This document shows, piece after piece, positions 1-5,311 of a stretch of 5,311 nt of DNA. The stretch is from Marinosulfonomonas sp. (GTDB lineage Bacteria; Pseudomonadota; Alphaproteobacteria; Rhodobacterales; Rhodobacteraceae). Position numbers and translations under genes: made by a program. The notes under the pieces were generated by a model. It saw nothing but the letters and a program-made list of their open reading frames with translations, did no database searches and had not been told where the DNA came from. Positions within the stretch are counted from its first letter, which is position 1. Every line of letters starts with the position of its first letter. Where the stretch lies: positions 1 to 5,311 of the forward strand of contig WGBJ01000500.1 in the NCBI GenBank assembly GCA_015494385.1, given 5' to 3'.

Positions 1-805
1 GAACATCCTCGAGCGGGTTCAGGGCGTGCATCCGCACCAGCACAGGTTCGTCACTGGTGATGTCGCCCTTGGACAGCACGATATGTTCGGCACCTTGGGT
101 TTCATCGGTGAATATCCGCATCATCCAGTCACCGCCAAATTCGCTGGTCACGGCCCGCACGGCGGTTTCGTTCACCAGATGGTCATGGCGACGACGATAG
201 GCGATCAGATCGGAAATGGTGCCGATTTTCAGATCATGGGTTTTGGCAAATTCGATCAGGTCGGGCAGGCGAGCCATGCTGCCGTCCTCGTTCATAATCT
301 CGCAGATCACGCCCGAGGGGTTCAGACCGGCCAGACGGCTGACGTCCACGGCGGCTTCGGTGTGGCCGGCACGCACCAGCACCCCGCCTTCGCGGGCGCG
401 CAGGGGAAAGATATGGCCGGGGATGGCGATGTCGGCGGCGGTTTTGCTTTGATCGATGGCAACGGCCACGGTGCGGGCGCGGTCATGGGCGGAAATGCCG
501 GTGGTCACGCCTTCGCGGGCCTCGATCGACACGGTGAATGGCGTGTCATAGCGGCTGGAATTGCCCGACGCCATTTGCGGCAGGCCCAGCGCGTCGATAC
601 GCTCGCCGGTCAGGGTCAGGCACACCAAACCACGGCCGTGTTTGGCCATAAAGTTGATCGCCTCGGGTGTGGCCATCTGTGCGGGGATCACCAGATCGCC
701 CTCGTTCTCGCGGTCCTCGTGATCGACAAGGATGAACATGCGGCCGTTGCGGGCGTCCTCGATGATGTCTTCGATCGGGGATATGGCAGAGGAAGTATCG
801 GTCAT
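1..805 (-). CDS. ribB: 3,4-dihydroxy-2-butanone 4-phosphate synthase with degenerate GTP cyclohydrolase II-like C-terminal domain (RibBX-type), 3' end outside window
   Basis: This cytoplasmic enzyme converts ribulose 5-phosphate to 3,4-dihydroxy-2-butanone 4-phosphate plus formate, supplying the four-carbon unit of riboflavin. The first 268 residues are visible. The DHBP synthase domain (about 1-205) shows DHEDRENEGDL at 28-38, GRGLVCLTLTGERI, then TPFTVSIEAREGVTTGISAH, PGHIFPLRA, and GHTEAAVDVSRLAG, all family signatures. From about 205 it continues into a GTP cyclohydrolase II-like domain. There the usual VRVHSECLTGD zinc motif reads VRMHALNPLED (257-267), so the first zinc cysteine is replaced by Asn263. 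Loss of this ligand makes GCHII activity unlikely and fits the RibBX variant known from proteobacteria. The ATG at 805-803 is chosen because an AGGAC Shine-Dalgarno (complement of 812-816) lies six bases upstream and residue 1 fits the family start. It is the third visible gene of the operon, 13 bases after the preceding stop. The rest of the C-terminal domain is not visible. Confidence 0.95.
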   Translation of the reverse strand, partial: MTDTSSAISPIEDIIEDARNGRMFILVDHEDRENEGDLVIPAQMATPEAINFMAKHGRGLVCLTLTGERIDALGLPQMASGNSSRYDTPFTVSIEAREGVTTGISAHDRARTVAVAIDQSKTAADIAIPGHIFPLRAREGGVLVRAGHTEAAVDVSRLAGLNPSGVICEIMNEDGSMARLPDLIEFAKTHDLKIGTISDLIAYRRRHDHLVNETAVRAVTSEFGGDWMMRIFTDETQGAEHIVLSKGDITSDEPVLVRMHALNPLEDV

Positions 806-818
806 TGATGTGTCCTGT

Positions 819-1388
819 TCAGGCGCCGAAAAAGGTTTCGGCAGTTAGGTATCCGGCCAGACGGCCAGCGGCGCACCAGTCGCGTTCCAGCGCGGTGTCG
901 CCTATGGCCACCACGCGGTCAGCGGGCAGGTTTTGCGGGGCAAGGGCGGTCAGCAGAATGGCGCGGGTTTCGCCCCATGTATGGTGCAAGCCGGGTGCGG
1001 TGATGATAGTGTCGAGCGGGATGTCCGCCTTGGCGGCGGCGCGTTGCATGTCCTGCGGGGTCAGCGGTGATTGCACAGCGACCAGACGACCGCAGCGTTG
1101 CAATGCGGCCAGCTTTTCGCTCCGCTTCGCAGGCAGCCCGCCGTTTGCCTTAAGCAGACGCAGCGCGTTTGAGGAAAACAGGAACGCCACCACATCATGG
1201 CCGCTGGCCGCGCGGATCGAGGCATAGGATTTGTAATCCAGCCCCAGTTCGCCCGCCCGTTTCACGCGGCGGCGGATCACTTCGATCGGCAGCTTGGGCA
1301 GCAGTTCGGCGCGGGCCTTGCGCCAGCAATGTTTGCGAAAACCTATACCGGCGGCCATTGTCGGGCCGTTGTTGTGGCCAAGGGTCAT
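819..1388 (-). CDS. Conserved hypothetical-type protein of the riboflavin operon, possible degenerate HAD-like fold
   Basis: A 189-residue soluble protein with no signal peptide or membrane segment; its function is not known to me. The ATG at 1388-1386 is chosen over an upstream in-frame ATG (1475) because it overlaps the ribE stop as ATGA and has GGGAG (complement of 1397-1401) eight bases upstream; the longer form would run deep into ribE. The N-terminus reads MTLGHNNGPTM, followed by a basic helical stretch (about 17-48, rich in R/K). The middle has GHDVVAFLFSSNALRLL (63-79). The C-terminal half resembles the HAD-phosphatase core: a hydrophobic strand ending in Ser, RLVAVQSPLT (101-110), and VVAIGDTALERD followed by AAGRLAGYL (159-181), which looks like HAD motif IV. 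The HAD nucleophile motif DxD is absent. I infer at most a non-catalytic or altered HAD-like protein, perhaps linked to flavin metabolism through its operon. This assignment is weak; that the gene is real is well supported by translational coupling on both sides. Confidence 0.85.
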   Translation of the reverse strand: MTLGHNNGPTMAAGIGFRKHCWRKARAELLPKLPIEVIRRRVKRAGELGLDYKSYASIRAASGHDVVAFLFSSNALRLLKANGGLPAKRSEKLAALQRCGRLVAVQSPLTPQDMQRAAAKADIPLDTIITAPGLHHTWGETRAILLTALAPQNLPADRVVAIGDTALERDWCAAGRLAGYLTAETFFGA

Positions 1389-1984
1389 TGGCCCCACTCC
1401 CGCAATCGTGCAACGTATCTGGCCAATGTGTCGATTTCCAGATTGACCATATCCCCGACCGTCGCATCGCCCCATGTGGTGGCGGCTTTGGTATGGGGGA
1501 TGAAATTGATGCCAAAATCGGTGCCGTTTACTTCGTTCACCGTCAATGACGTGCCGTTCAACGCGACCGAGCCTTTGGGGGCGATGAGCCCCGCCAGCGC
1601 ATCGGGCGTACGCAGGGTAACGCGGGTGCTGTCGCCCTCGTCCTGCATGGCGATGATTTCGGCCAGACCATCCACATGGCCCGACACGATATGGCCGCCC
1701 AATTCATCCCCGACCTTCAGCGCGCGTTCCAGATTGACCCGTTTACCATTGGTCCATTTGCCAAGGTTGGTTTTGTCCAGCGTTTCCGCCGAGATCTGCA
1801 CGTCAAACCAGTTTTGCGGATCCGTGCCCAGCGCCACCACCGTCAGGCAAACACCATCACAGGCGATGGACGCACCAATGTCGATGCCCGCCACATCATA
1901 TCCGGTGCCGATCCGCGCCTGCATATCGCCGCGCATTTCAACCGCCAGAACCTGACCGATATCCGTGATAATCCCCGTGAACAT
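1385..1984 (-). CDS. ribE: Riboflavin synthase, alpha chain
   Basis: The enzyme catalyses dismutation of two 6,7-dimethyl-8-ribityllumazine molecules to riboflavin and 5-amino-6-ribitylamino-uracil, the last step of riboflavin synthesis; it is a cytoplasmic homotrimer in the family. The 199-residue protein has the expected two lumazine-binding repeats. The first (about 1-96) starts MFTGI with the conserved Phe2 and carries DGVCLTV (43-49) and VNLERAL (83-89). The second (about 97-199) has GGHIVSGHVDG (96-106, with the conserved His103), KGSVALNGTSLTV (137-149), FIPHT (161-165) and VNLEIDTLARYV (180-191). All key positions look intact. The start is ATG at 1984-1982 with a good AGGAG (complement of 1992-1996) seven bases upstream. 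It is the first gene of the minus-strand operon visible here. Its stop shares four bases with the next start. No ribD lies directly upstream; the neighbour is a divergent capsule gene. Confidence 0.98.
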   Translation of the reverse strand: MFTGIITDIGQVLAVEMRGDMQARIGTGYDVAGIDIGASIACDGVCLTVVALGTDPQNWFDVQISAETLDKTNLGKWTNGKRVNLERALKVGDELGGHIVSGHVDGLAEIIAMQDEGDSTRVTLRTPDALAGLIAPKGSVALNGTSLTVNEVNGTDFGINFIPHTKAATTWGDATVGDMVNLEIDTLARYVARLREWGQ

Positions 1985-2045
1985 TGCCGCACTCCTGTTT
2001 GCCGGACAGACCTAGCCCCTGCCGCCCCGACTCGCAATACAAAGA

Positions 2046-2073
2046 AATATACGAATTGCCGCAGGGATTGTTA
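2046..2073 (-). promoter_or_regulatory. Candidate promoter for the riboflavin operon
   Basis: On the minus strand, TAACAA (complement of 2068-2073) is followed after 16 bases by TATATT (complement of 2046-2051), giving a sigma-70-like pair with a reasonable -10 and a poor -35. It would start transcription roughly 50 bases upstream of the ribE ATG. This rests on pattern matching only; alphaproteobacterial promoters are often weakly conserved, so the call is tentative. Confidence 0.25.
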
Positions 2074-2134
2074 CCAGATTAACCCCAATTAAAGGGAAAA
2101 CGCCACACAATCGAAGGAAGCCGGAACAATAACG

Positions 2135-2184
2135 GAAAACTGCGTGACAGATCACGGGTTTTCGTTAAAACCAAAGGCGAAAAC
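2135..2184. repeat. Overlapping inverted repeats upstream of kpsS, operator- or attenuator-like
   Basis: One central arm, GTTTTCG (2158-2164), has three possible partners. Upstream, GAAAAC (2135-2140) pairs with GTTTTC (2158-2163) around an inner perfect hairpin CGTGA-CAGA-TCACG (2143-2156). Locally, GGTTTT-CGTT-AAAACC (2157-2172) is a perfect 6-bp hairpin. Downstream, CGAAAAC (2178-2184) gives a perfect 7-bp inverted repeat. A further GAAAAC lies at 2096-2101. The pairings are mutually exclusive, and the cluster ends 17 bases before the kpsS ATG. This suits either DNA half-sites for a dimeric regulator or alternative RNA folds in the leader; the sequence alone does not decide. Confidence 0.5.
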
Positions 2185-2201
2185 GTTATTTATAGGGTGT
2201 T

Positions 2202-3494
2202 ATGGGTAAGGCAACCGGCGCGGATCGCTGTTTTCTGTTTCTTCAAGGGCCGCATGGACCCTTTTTCAACCGGCTGGGCAAGATGCTGCGCACGGCGGGG
2301 GCGCAGGTGTGGCGGGTCGGGTTCAATGCCGGGGATCGCGCGTTCTGGTCTGACAAAAGCAGCTATATTCCCTTTGAGGAACCACAGGAAAACTGGCCCG
2401 ACTGGTTTGCGTCGATTGTCAAAGACAAGGGCGTGACCGATATCGTTCTCTATGGCGACACCCGATTTATCCACGCCACAGCCGTGAAACACGCCAAAGC
2501 CGCCGGACTGACGGTGCATGTGTTCGAAGAGGGCTATTTGCGCCCCTACTGGGTGACCTACGAGCGCGGCGGCAGCAACGGCCATTCCCGCCTGATGGAC
2601 ATGTCGGTCGATGACATGCGCAAGGTTCTGGCCGACACCGAACTGACCAACCCCGAGGCGCCGGCCCATTGGGGCGACATGCGCCAGCATGTGTTTTATG
2701 GCGCGCTTTACCACTGGTTCGTGATGTTTCGAAACAGCGCCTATCGCCATTTCAAGCCGCACCGCGATCTGGGGGTGGTGGCCGAATTCCGTCTGTATCT
2801 GCGCCGCCTGCTGATGATGCCGGCCCATTGGATCAGCCGCCGGGTGGCAACACGGCGGATCATGCGCGGGGGGTATCCTTACCATCTGGCATTGCTGCAA
2901 CTGGAACATGACAGCAGCTTTCAGGCGCACAGCCCGTTTAGCAGTATGACCGAATTTCTGGAACTGGTGATTGCCGGCTTTGCCAAAGGCGCGCCAACCC
3001 ATCATCACCTTGTTTTCAAGGCGCATCCGCTGGAAAACGGCCGCCTTGCCCTGCGGCGTCTGGTGGCGCAACTGGCCGAAAAACACGAGGTTGCCGGACG
3101 GGTGCATTATGTGCCGGGCGGCAAACTGGCACAATTGCTGGACCACGCCCGAAGTGCGGTGACGGTAAATTCCACCGCCGCCCTGCAAGTGTTGCGGCGC
3201 GGAATTCCGCTGAAGGTGTTCGGTGTTGCTGTTTTTGACAAACCGGAACTGGTCTCTACCCTGCCGCTGGACGAATTCTTTGGCAAACCGGACCGCCCCG
3301 ACGTGCGCGCCTATAAGGAATATCGCCAGTATTTGCTGGAAACCTCGCAGATTCCGGGCGGGTTTTATTCGGCACGCGGGCGGGATCAGTTGATGCGACT
3401 GGCGGTTGATATGGTGCTGGCACCACAAGACCCATACGATGCACTAAAGGCCGGAAACGCGGCACCAAGGCAACAGTTGCACATCGTTAACTAG
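2202..3494 (+). CDS. kpsS: Capsule polysaccharide linker synthesis protein, KpsS/LipB-like Kdo transferase
   Basis: This is a cytoplasmic, membrane-associated protein of the Capsule_synth family. Characterised KpsS proteins add the first beta-linked Kdo to (lyso)phosphatidylglycerol, starting the poly-Kdo linker of ABC-exported capsules; that specificity is carried over here by homology. The 430 residues show FLFLQGPHGPFFNRLG (11-26), GFNAGDRAFW (40-49), YGDTRFIH (84-91), VFEEGYLRPYWVTYERGG (107-124), FKAHPLENG (272-280, with the conserved His-Pro) and NSTAALQVLRRGIPL (from 323), in KpsS order. No signal peptide or membrane helix is seen. KpsS, not KpsC, is supported by the single domain length and the N-terminal QGPxGPFF motif. 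The ATG at 2202 has only AGGG at 2194-2197, four bases away, a weak and close Shine-Dalgarno. It is the first gene of the plus-strand locus, 99 bases ahead of the export lipoprotein gene. A long opposite-strand ORF over it is a codon-bias shadow. Confidence 0.9.
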   Translation: MGKATGADRCFLFLQGPHGPFFNRLGKMLRTAGAQVWRVGFNAGDRAFWSDKSSYIPFEEPQENWPDWFASIVKDKGVTDIVLYGDTRFIHATAVKHAKAAGLTVHVFEEGYLRPYWVTYERGGSNGHSRLMDMSVDDMRKVLADTELTNPEAPAHWGDMRQHVFYGALYHWFVMFRNSAYRHFKPHRDLGVVAEFRLYLRRLLMMPAHWISRRVATRRIMRGGYPYHLALLQLEHDSSFQAHSPFSSMTEFLELVIAGFAKGAPTHHHLVFKAHPLENGRLALRRLVAQLAEKHEVAGRVHYVPGGKLAQLLDHARSAVTVNSTAALQVLRRGIPLKVFGVAVFDKPELVSTLPLDEFFGKPDRPDVRAYKEYRQYLLETSQIPGGFYSARGRDQLMRLAVDMVLAPQDPYDALKAGNAAPRQQLHIVN

Positions 3495-3593
3495 CCCCAT
3501 CACAATCAGGGACTGGATTAAATAACCTGTTTCCCGTAGCTTGCCACCCAATCTTGAGGCAGTAAAACAATAATATAAAGGAGACCCGGCGTA
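3495..3593 (+). promoter_or_regulatory. Intergenic leader of the export lipoprotein gene
   Basis: The 99 bases between kpsS and the lipoprotein gene are AT-rich in the second half. No intrinsic terminator is visible after kpsS, so read-through is expected. A weak promoter-like pair, TTGCCA (3541-3546) and TAAAAC (3563-3568) spaced by 16, could allow separate transcription, but neither box is strong. A TAATAT at 3571-3576 lacks a well-placed -35. Confidence 0.3.
3578..3583 (+). promoter_or_regulatory. Strong ribosome binding site of the export lipoprotein gene
   Basis: AAGGAG lies ten bases before the ATG at 3594. It is the best Shine-Dalgarno on the plus strand here, in contrast to the short, close AGGG-type sites before kpsS and kpsC, and it fixes the start of the lipoprotein gene. 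Confidence 0.8.
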
Positions 3594-4724
3594 ATGTTTA
3601 CGGGTTCAAAGCTGGCCAAAGCAGTGGCCCTGACTGCGGCTATTGCCGTGGTTTCTTCGTGTGGTTTGCCGCGTTCCGGCCCAACCAAGCGCGAAATAAT
3701 TTCAGGTTCGGTGGAAAAAGACGGCAACGCCTTTGTTGTCACTGTAACCGACAGCGTCGCGCGCAAAACCAATGTTGTTCCCGCGCTTGGCTTTTCCAAA
3801 GCGTTCATCAATGCCGGTGTCGTCGGCTCGGACACCATTCACCCTGGCGATGTTCTGGGGCTGACCATCTGGGAAAATGTTGGCGATCCCCTGCTTGGCG
3901 CACCGGGCAGCAGCGCCACGCCTTTGCAAGAGGTTCAGGTAGACGGTGCCGGATTTATCTTTATCCCCTATGCCGGACGTATCCGCGCGGCGGGCAATTC
4001 ACCCGAAGCATTGCGCCGGATCATCACCGAAAAGCTGGATAAACAGACACCGGACCCACAGGTTATGGTGACCCGTCTGGCCGGTGACGGTGCCACGGTT
4101 TCGATCGTCGGTGGCGTGGGTGGCCAAGGGGTTTACCCGATCGAACGCCCGACCCGCACGCTGGGGTCCATGCTGGCCAAAGCTGGCGGTATTTCGGTCG
4201 AGCCGGAAGTGACCCAGATCACCGTGATCCGTGGCAACAAGCAAGGCAAGATCTGGTTCGAGGATCTGTACAAGCATCCGGAACTGGACATCCCCCTGCG
4301 CGGCGGTGACCGTATCCTGATCGAACAGGACACCCGCGCCTTTACCGCCCTTGGCGCAACAGGCGCGCAAAGCCGGGTGAAATTCACCTCGCAAAGCCTG
4401 TCCGCGATGGAAGCGATTGCGCAGGTCGGCGGGCTTAGCTCGAACTTTGCAGACCCCAAGGGCGTTTTTGTGTTGCGTGAAGAACCGGCAAAGATTGCCA
4501 ATGCCGTTCTGAACCGCACTGATTTGCAGGGGGAACAGCGCATGATCTATGTGCTGGACCTGACCAGACCGAACGGCATCTTTGTGGCCCGCGATTTCAT
4601 GATCCGCGATGGCGATACGATCTATATCACCGAAGCACCATTCGTTCAGTGGAGCAAAACCCTGTCCGCATGGATGGGCACGCTGAATTCGGCCAATACG
4701 GTAAACACATTGGCAGGCAATTAG
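3594..4724 (+). CDS. Outer-membrane polysaccharide export lipoprotein, Wza/BexD/CtrA family
   Basis: The 376-residue protein should form the outer-membrane channel through which capsule leaves the cell. It begins with a lipoprotein signal: basic n-region (K6, K9), hydrophobic ALTAAIAVV, and a VSSC lipobox giving mature Cys23. A Poly_export domain follows at about 79-161 (SDTIHPGDVLGLTIWEN, then DGAGFIFIPYAGRIRAAG). Two SLBB-type domains follow at about 168-246 (LGSMLAKAGGI, LRGGDRILIEQD) and 248-347 (AMEAIAQVGGLSS, RDGDTIYITEAP). The end (about 350-370, FVQWSKTLSAWMGTLNSA) can form the amphipathic helix that in Wza builds the outer-membrane barrel. The length matches Wza and BexD/CtrA, and is much shorter than E. 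coli KpsD. Neighbouring KpsS and KpsC genes point to an ABC-dependent capsule system, making BexD/CtrA the closer functional analogue. No paralogue-specific symbol is assigned. The stop is six bases before the kpsC ATG, and a terminator-like hairpin lies just after it. Confidence 0.93.
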   Translation: MFTGSKLAKAVALTAAIAVVSSCGLPRSGPTKREIISGSVEKDGNAFVVTVTDSVARKTNVVPALGFSKAFINAGVVGSDTIHPGDVLGLTIWENVGDPLLGAPGSSATPLQEVQVDGAGFIFIPYAGRIRAAGNSPEALRRIITEKLDKQTPDPQVMVTRLAGDGATVSIVGGVGGQGVYPIERPTRTLGSMLAKAGGISVEPEVTQITVIRGNKQGKIWFEDLYKHPELDIPLRGGDRILIEQDTRAFTALGATGAQSRVKFTSQSLSAMEAIAQVGGLSSNFADPKGVFVLREEPAKIANAVLNRTDLQGEQRMIYVLDLTRPNGIFVARDFMIRDGDTIYITEAPFVQWSKTLSAWMGTLNSANTVNTLAGN

Positions 4725-4730
4725 GGATTG

Positions 4731-5311
4731 ATGCCTTTGCGTGATGAAACACAGGCCGCCGGTGGGGAAACCCGCCGGCGGCTTTTTGTATATAGCGGCG
4801 GGTTTCTGACGCAAAAACGCATCCGGCGAATTTTGCAACTGGCGGGCTATGACATCAGGCTGGGCAAGCCATCGGACGGGGATATGGTCGGGGTCTGGGG
4901 CAAAAGCCCGACATCACCCCGCGGCGAAGCGGTGGCCAGCCACACCGATGCGCCCATTCTGCGCATCGAGGATGCGTTCCTGCGCTCGATCCACCCGGGC
5001 CGGTCGGGCGAACCACCACTGGGCCTGTTGCTGGACAAAAACGGCGTGCATTTTGATCCGTCCACCGTCAGCGATCTGGAAACCCTGCTGGCCACGCATC
5101 CGCTGGACGACACCGCCCTTTTGAACCGCGCCCGCAACGCGATGGCACGGATCAAGGCGGCTGATCTGTCAAAATACAACGCCCACGATCCCGACATTCC
5201 CCTGCCCGCCCCCGGATATGTGTTGGTGATCGACCAGACCAATGGCGATGCCTCGGTCACCGCCAGCGGGGCAGATCGTGCCCGATTTCAGGAAATGCTG
5301 GTGTTTGCGCA
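4731..5311 (+). CDS. kpsC: Capsule polysaccharide linker synthesis protein, KpsC/LipA-like Kdo transferase, C-terminus outside window
   Basis: Characterised KpsC proteins have two Kdo transferase modules that extend the Kdo primer made by KpsS into the poly-Kdo linker on the inner face of the membrane. Only the first 193 residues are present, all from the N-terminal module. The visible motifs are LFVYSGGFLTQKRIRRIL (18-35), MVGVWGKSPTSPRGEAVA (52-69), ILRIEDAFLRSIHPGR (76-91), LGLLLDKNGVHFDPS (97-111) and YVLVIDQTNGDASV (163-176), which are typical KpsC signatures. The ATG at 4731 is the only good start: the conserved strand beginning at Leu18 follows within a few codons, and no start codon lies between codon 4 and it. 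An in-frame TTG at 4728 or 4737 is possible. The Shine-Dalgarno is poor: GGG at 4724-4726, overlapping the upstream TAG stop, four bases from the ATG. Codons 9-19 coincide with a terminator-like hairpin and T-run, which is unusual. Confidence 0.9.
   Translation, partial: MPLRDETQAAGGETRRRLFVYSGGFLTQKRIRRILQLAGYDIRLGKPSDGDMVGVWGKSPTSPRGEAVASHTDAPILRIEDAFLRSIHPGRSGEPPLGLLLDKNGVHFDPSTVSDLETLLATHPLDDTALLNRARNAMARIKAADLSKYNAHDPDIPLPAPGYVLVIDQTNGDASVTASGADRARFQEMLVFA
4755..4787 (+). terminator. Intrinsic terminator inside the first codons of kpsC
   Basis: The arm GCCGCCGGTGGG (4755-4766) pairs with CCCGCCGGCGGC (4771-4782) over twelve positions, eleven Watson-Crick and one G-T, closed by a GAAA tetraloop (4767-4770) and followed at once by TTTTT (4783-4787). 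This is the standard form of a Rho-independent terminator and works only on the plus strand, since the other side has no T-run on the minus strand. It would end transcripts from the export lipoprotein gene about 30 to 65 bases after its stop. It overlaps codons 9-19 of kpsC, so kpsC must rely on read-through, on ribosomes blocking the hairpin, or on another promoter. Confidence 0.8.

Larger units (their letters stand above)
1985..2201. promoter_or_regulatory. Divergent intergenic region between the riboflavin and capsule operons
   Basis: These 217 bases separate two divergently transcribed operons, so promoters for both should lie here. Base composition is clearly more AT-rich from about 2035 on than in the flanking genes. 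No convincing small ORF was found, and no FMN riboswitch (RFN element) pattern was recognised on the ribE side. The capsule-proximal half has a cluster of GAAAAC/GTTTTC elements described separately. A TTATTTATAGGG stretch at 2186-2197 just before the kpsS start could be a -10 region or simply an AT-rich translation initiation region; if it were the -10, the mRNA would be nearly leaderless. Confidence 0.6.

Noticed and set aside
26..808. 260-codon plus-strand open frame over ribB
   Set aside because: It is His/Gly/Ala-rich without recognisable motifs, and the opposite strand encodes an unambiguous DHBP synthase.
1985..2060. FMN riboswitch ahead of ribE
   Set aside because: The conserved RFN element blocks were not found, and the short leader is too small for the full aptamer.
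2079..2092. CtrA-like site TTAA-CCCCAA-TTAA
   Set aside because: The gap is six bases, whereas the established CtrA consensus has seven between TTAA halves; a single off-spaced match in an AT-rich intergenic region is not enough.
2143..2156. CRP/FNR-like palindrome CGTGA-CAGA-TCACG
   Set aside because: The GTGA/TCAC halves are CRP-like, but the four-base gap is FNR-like, so it matches neither consensus well; kept only as part of the repeat cluster.
2190..3428. 412-codon open frame on the minus strand opposite kpsS
   Set aside because: The translation is rich in His/Gln/Arg and has no family motifs; it mirrors the strongly supported kpsS frame and is explained by GC-biased third positions.
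4744..4809. Short +1-frame ORF starting at ATG 4744 across the terminator hairpin
   Set aside because: It has about 21 codons and no dedicated ribosome binding site, and it overlaps the supported kpsC frame; nothing suggests it is translated.
3999..4838. 279-codon minus-strand open frame over the export lipoprotein gene
   Set aside because: The plus-strand frame has clear Poly_export and SLBB motifs and a strong ribosome binding site; the minus frame also runs through the terminator hairpin and shows no motifs.

Overview
The window looks like a chromosomal segment of an alphaproteobacterium, most likely of the Rhodobacterales (Roseobacter/Paracoccaceae type). The reasons are the GC-rich codon use, the tight ribE - conserved hypothetical - ribB order, and a capsule locus of KpsS/KpsC and Wza/BexD type proteins. 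The taxon is inferred from gene content and style only; no marker RNA gene is present.

Left part (1-1984, minus strand): a compact riboflavin biosynthesis operon read right to left. It holds riboflavin synthase (ribE), a 189-residue conserved-hypothetical-type protein whose ATG overlaps the ribE stop (ATGA), and, 13 bases further on, a DHBP synthase gene (ribB) that leaves the window at base 1. The RibB protein runs into a GTP-cyclohydrolase-II-like domain that has already lost the first zinc-binding cysteine where the window ends, so it looks like a RibBX-type variant and not a true bifunctional RibBA.

Middle (1985-2201): a 217-bp divergent intergenic region between ribE and the capsule genes. 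It is AT-richer than its surroundings. Close to the capsule side it carries a cluster of GAAAAC/GTTTTC elements that can pair in three alternative ways.

Right part (2202-5311, plus strand): a capsule assembly and export locus, in the order kpsS-like Kdo transferase, outer-membrane polysaccharide export lipoprotein (Wza/BexD/CtrA family), and kpsC-like Kdo transferase (cut by the window end). KpsS and KpsC build the poly-Kdo linker on a lipid acceptor at the inner membrane; the lipoprotein forms the outer-membrane exit channel. This implies an ABC-transporter-dependent capsule. The transporter genes and serotype-specific genes are not in the window.

The most striking non-coding signal is a textbook intrinsic terminator (12-bp stem, GAAA tetraloop, five T) placed inside the first 19 codons of kpsC, just after the export lipoprotein gene. 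No tRNA, rRNA, CRISPR, insertion sequence or phage gene was seen.
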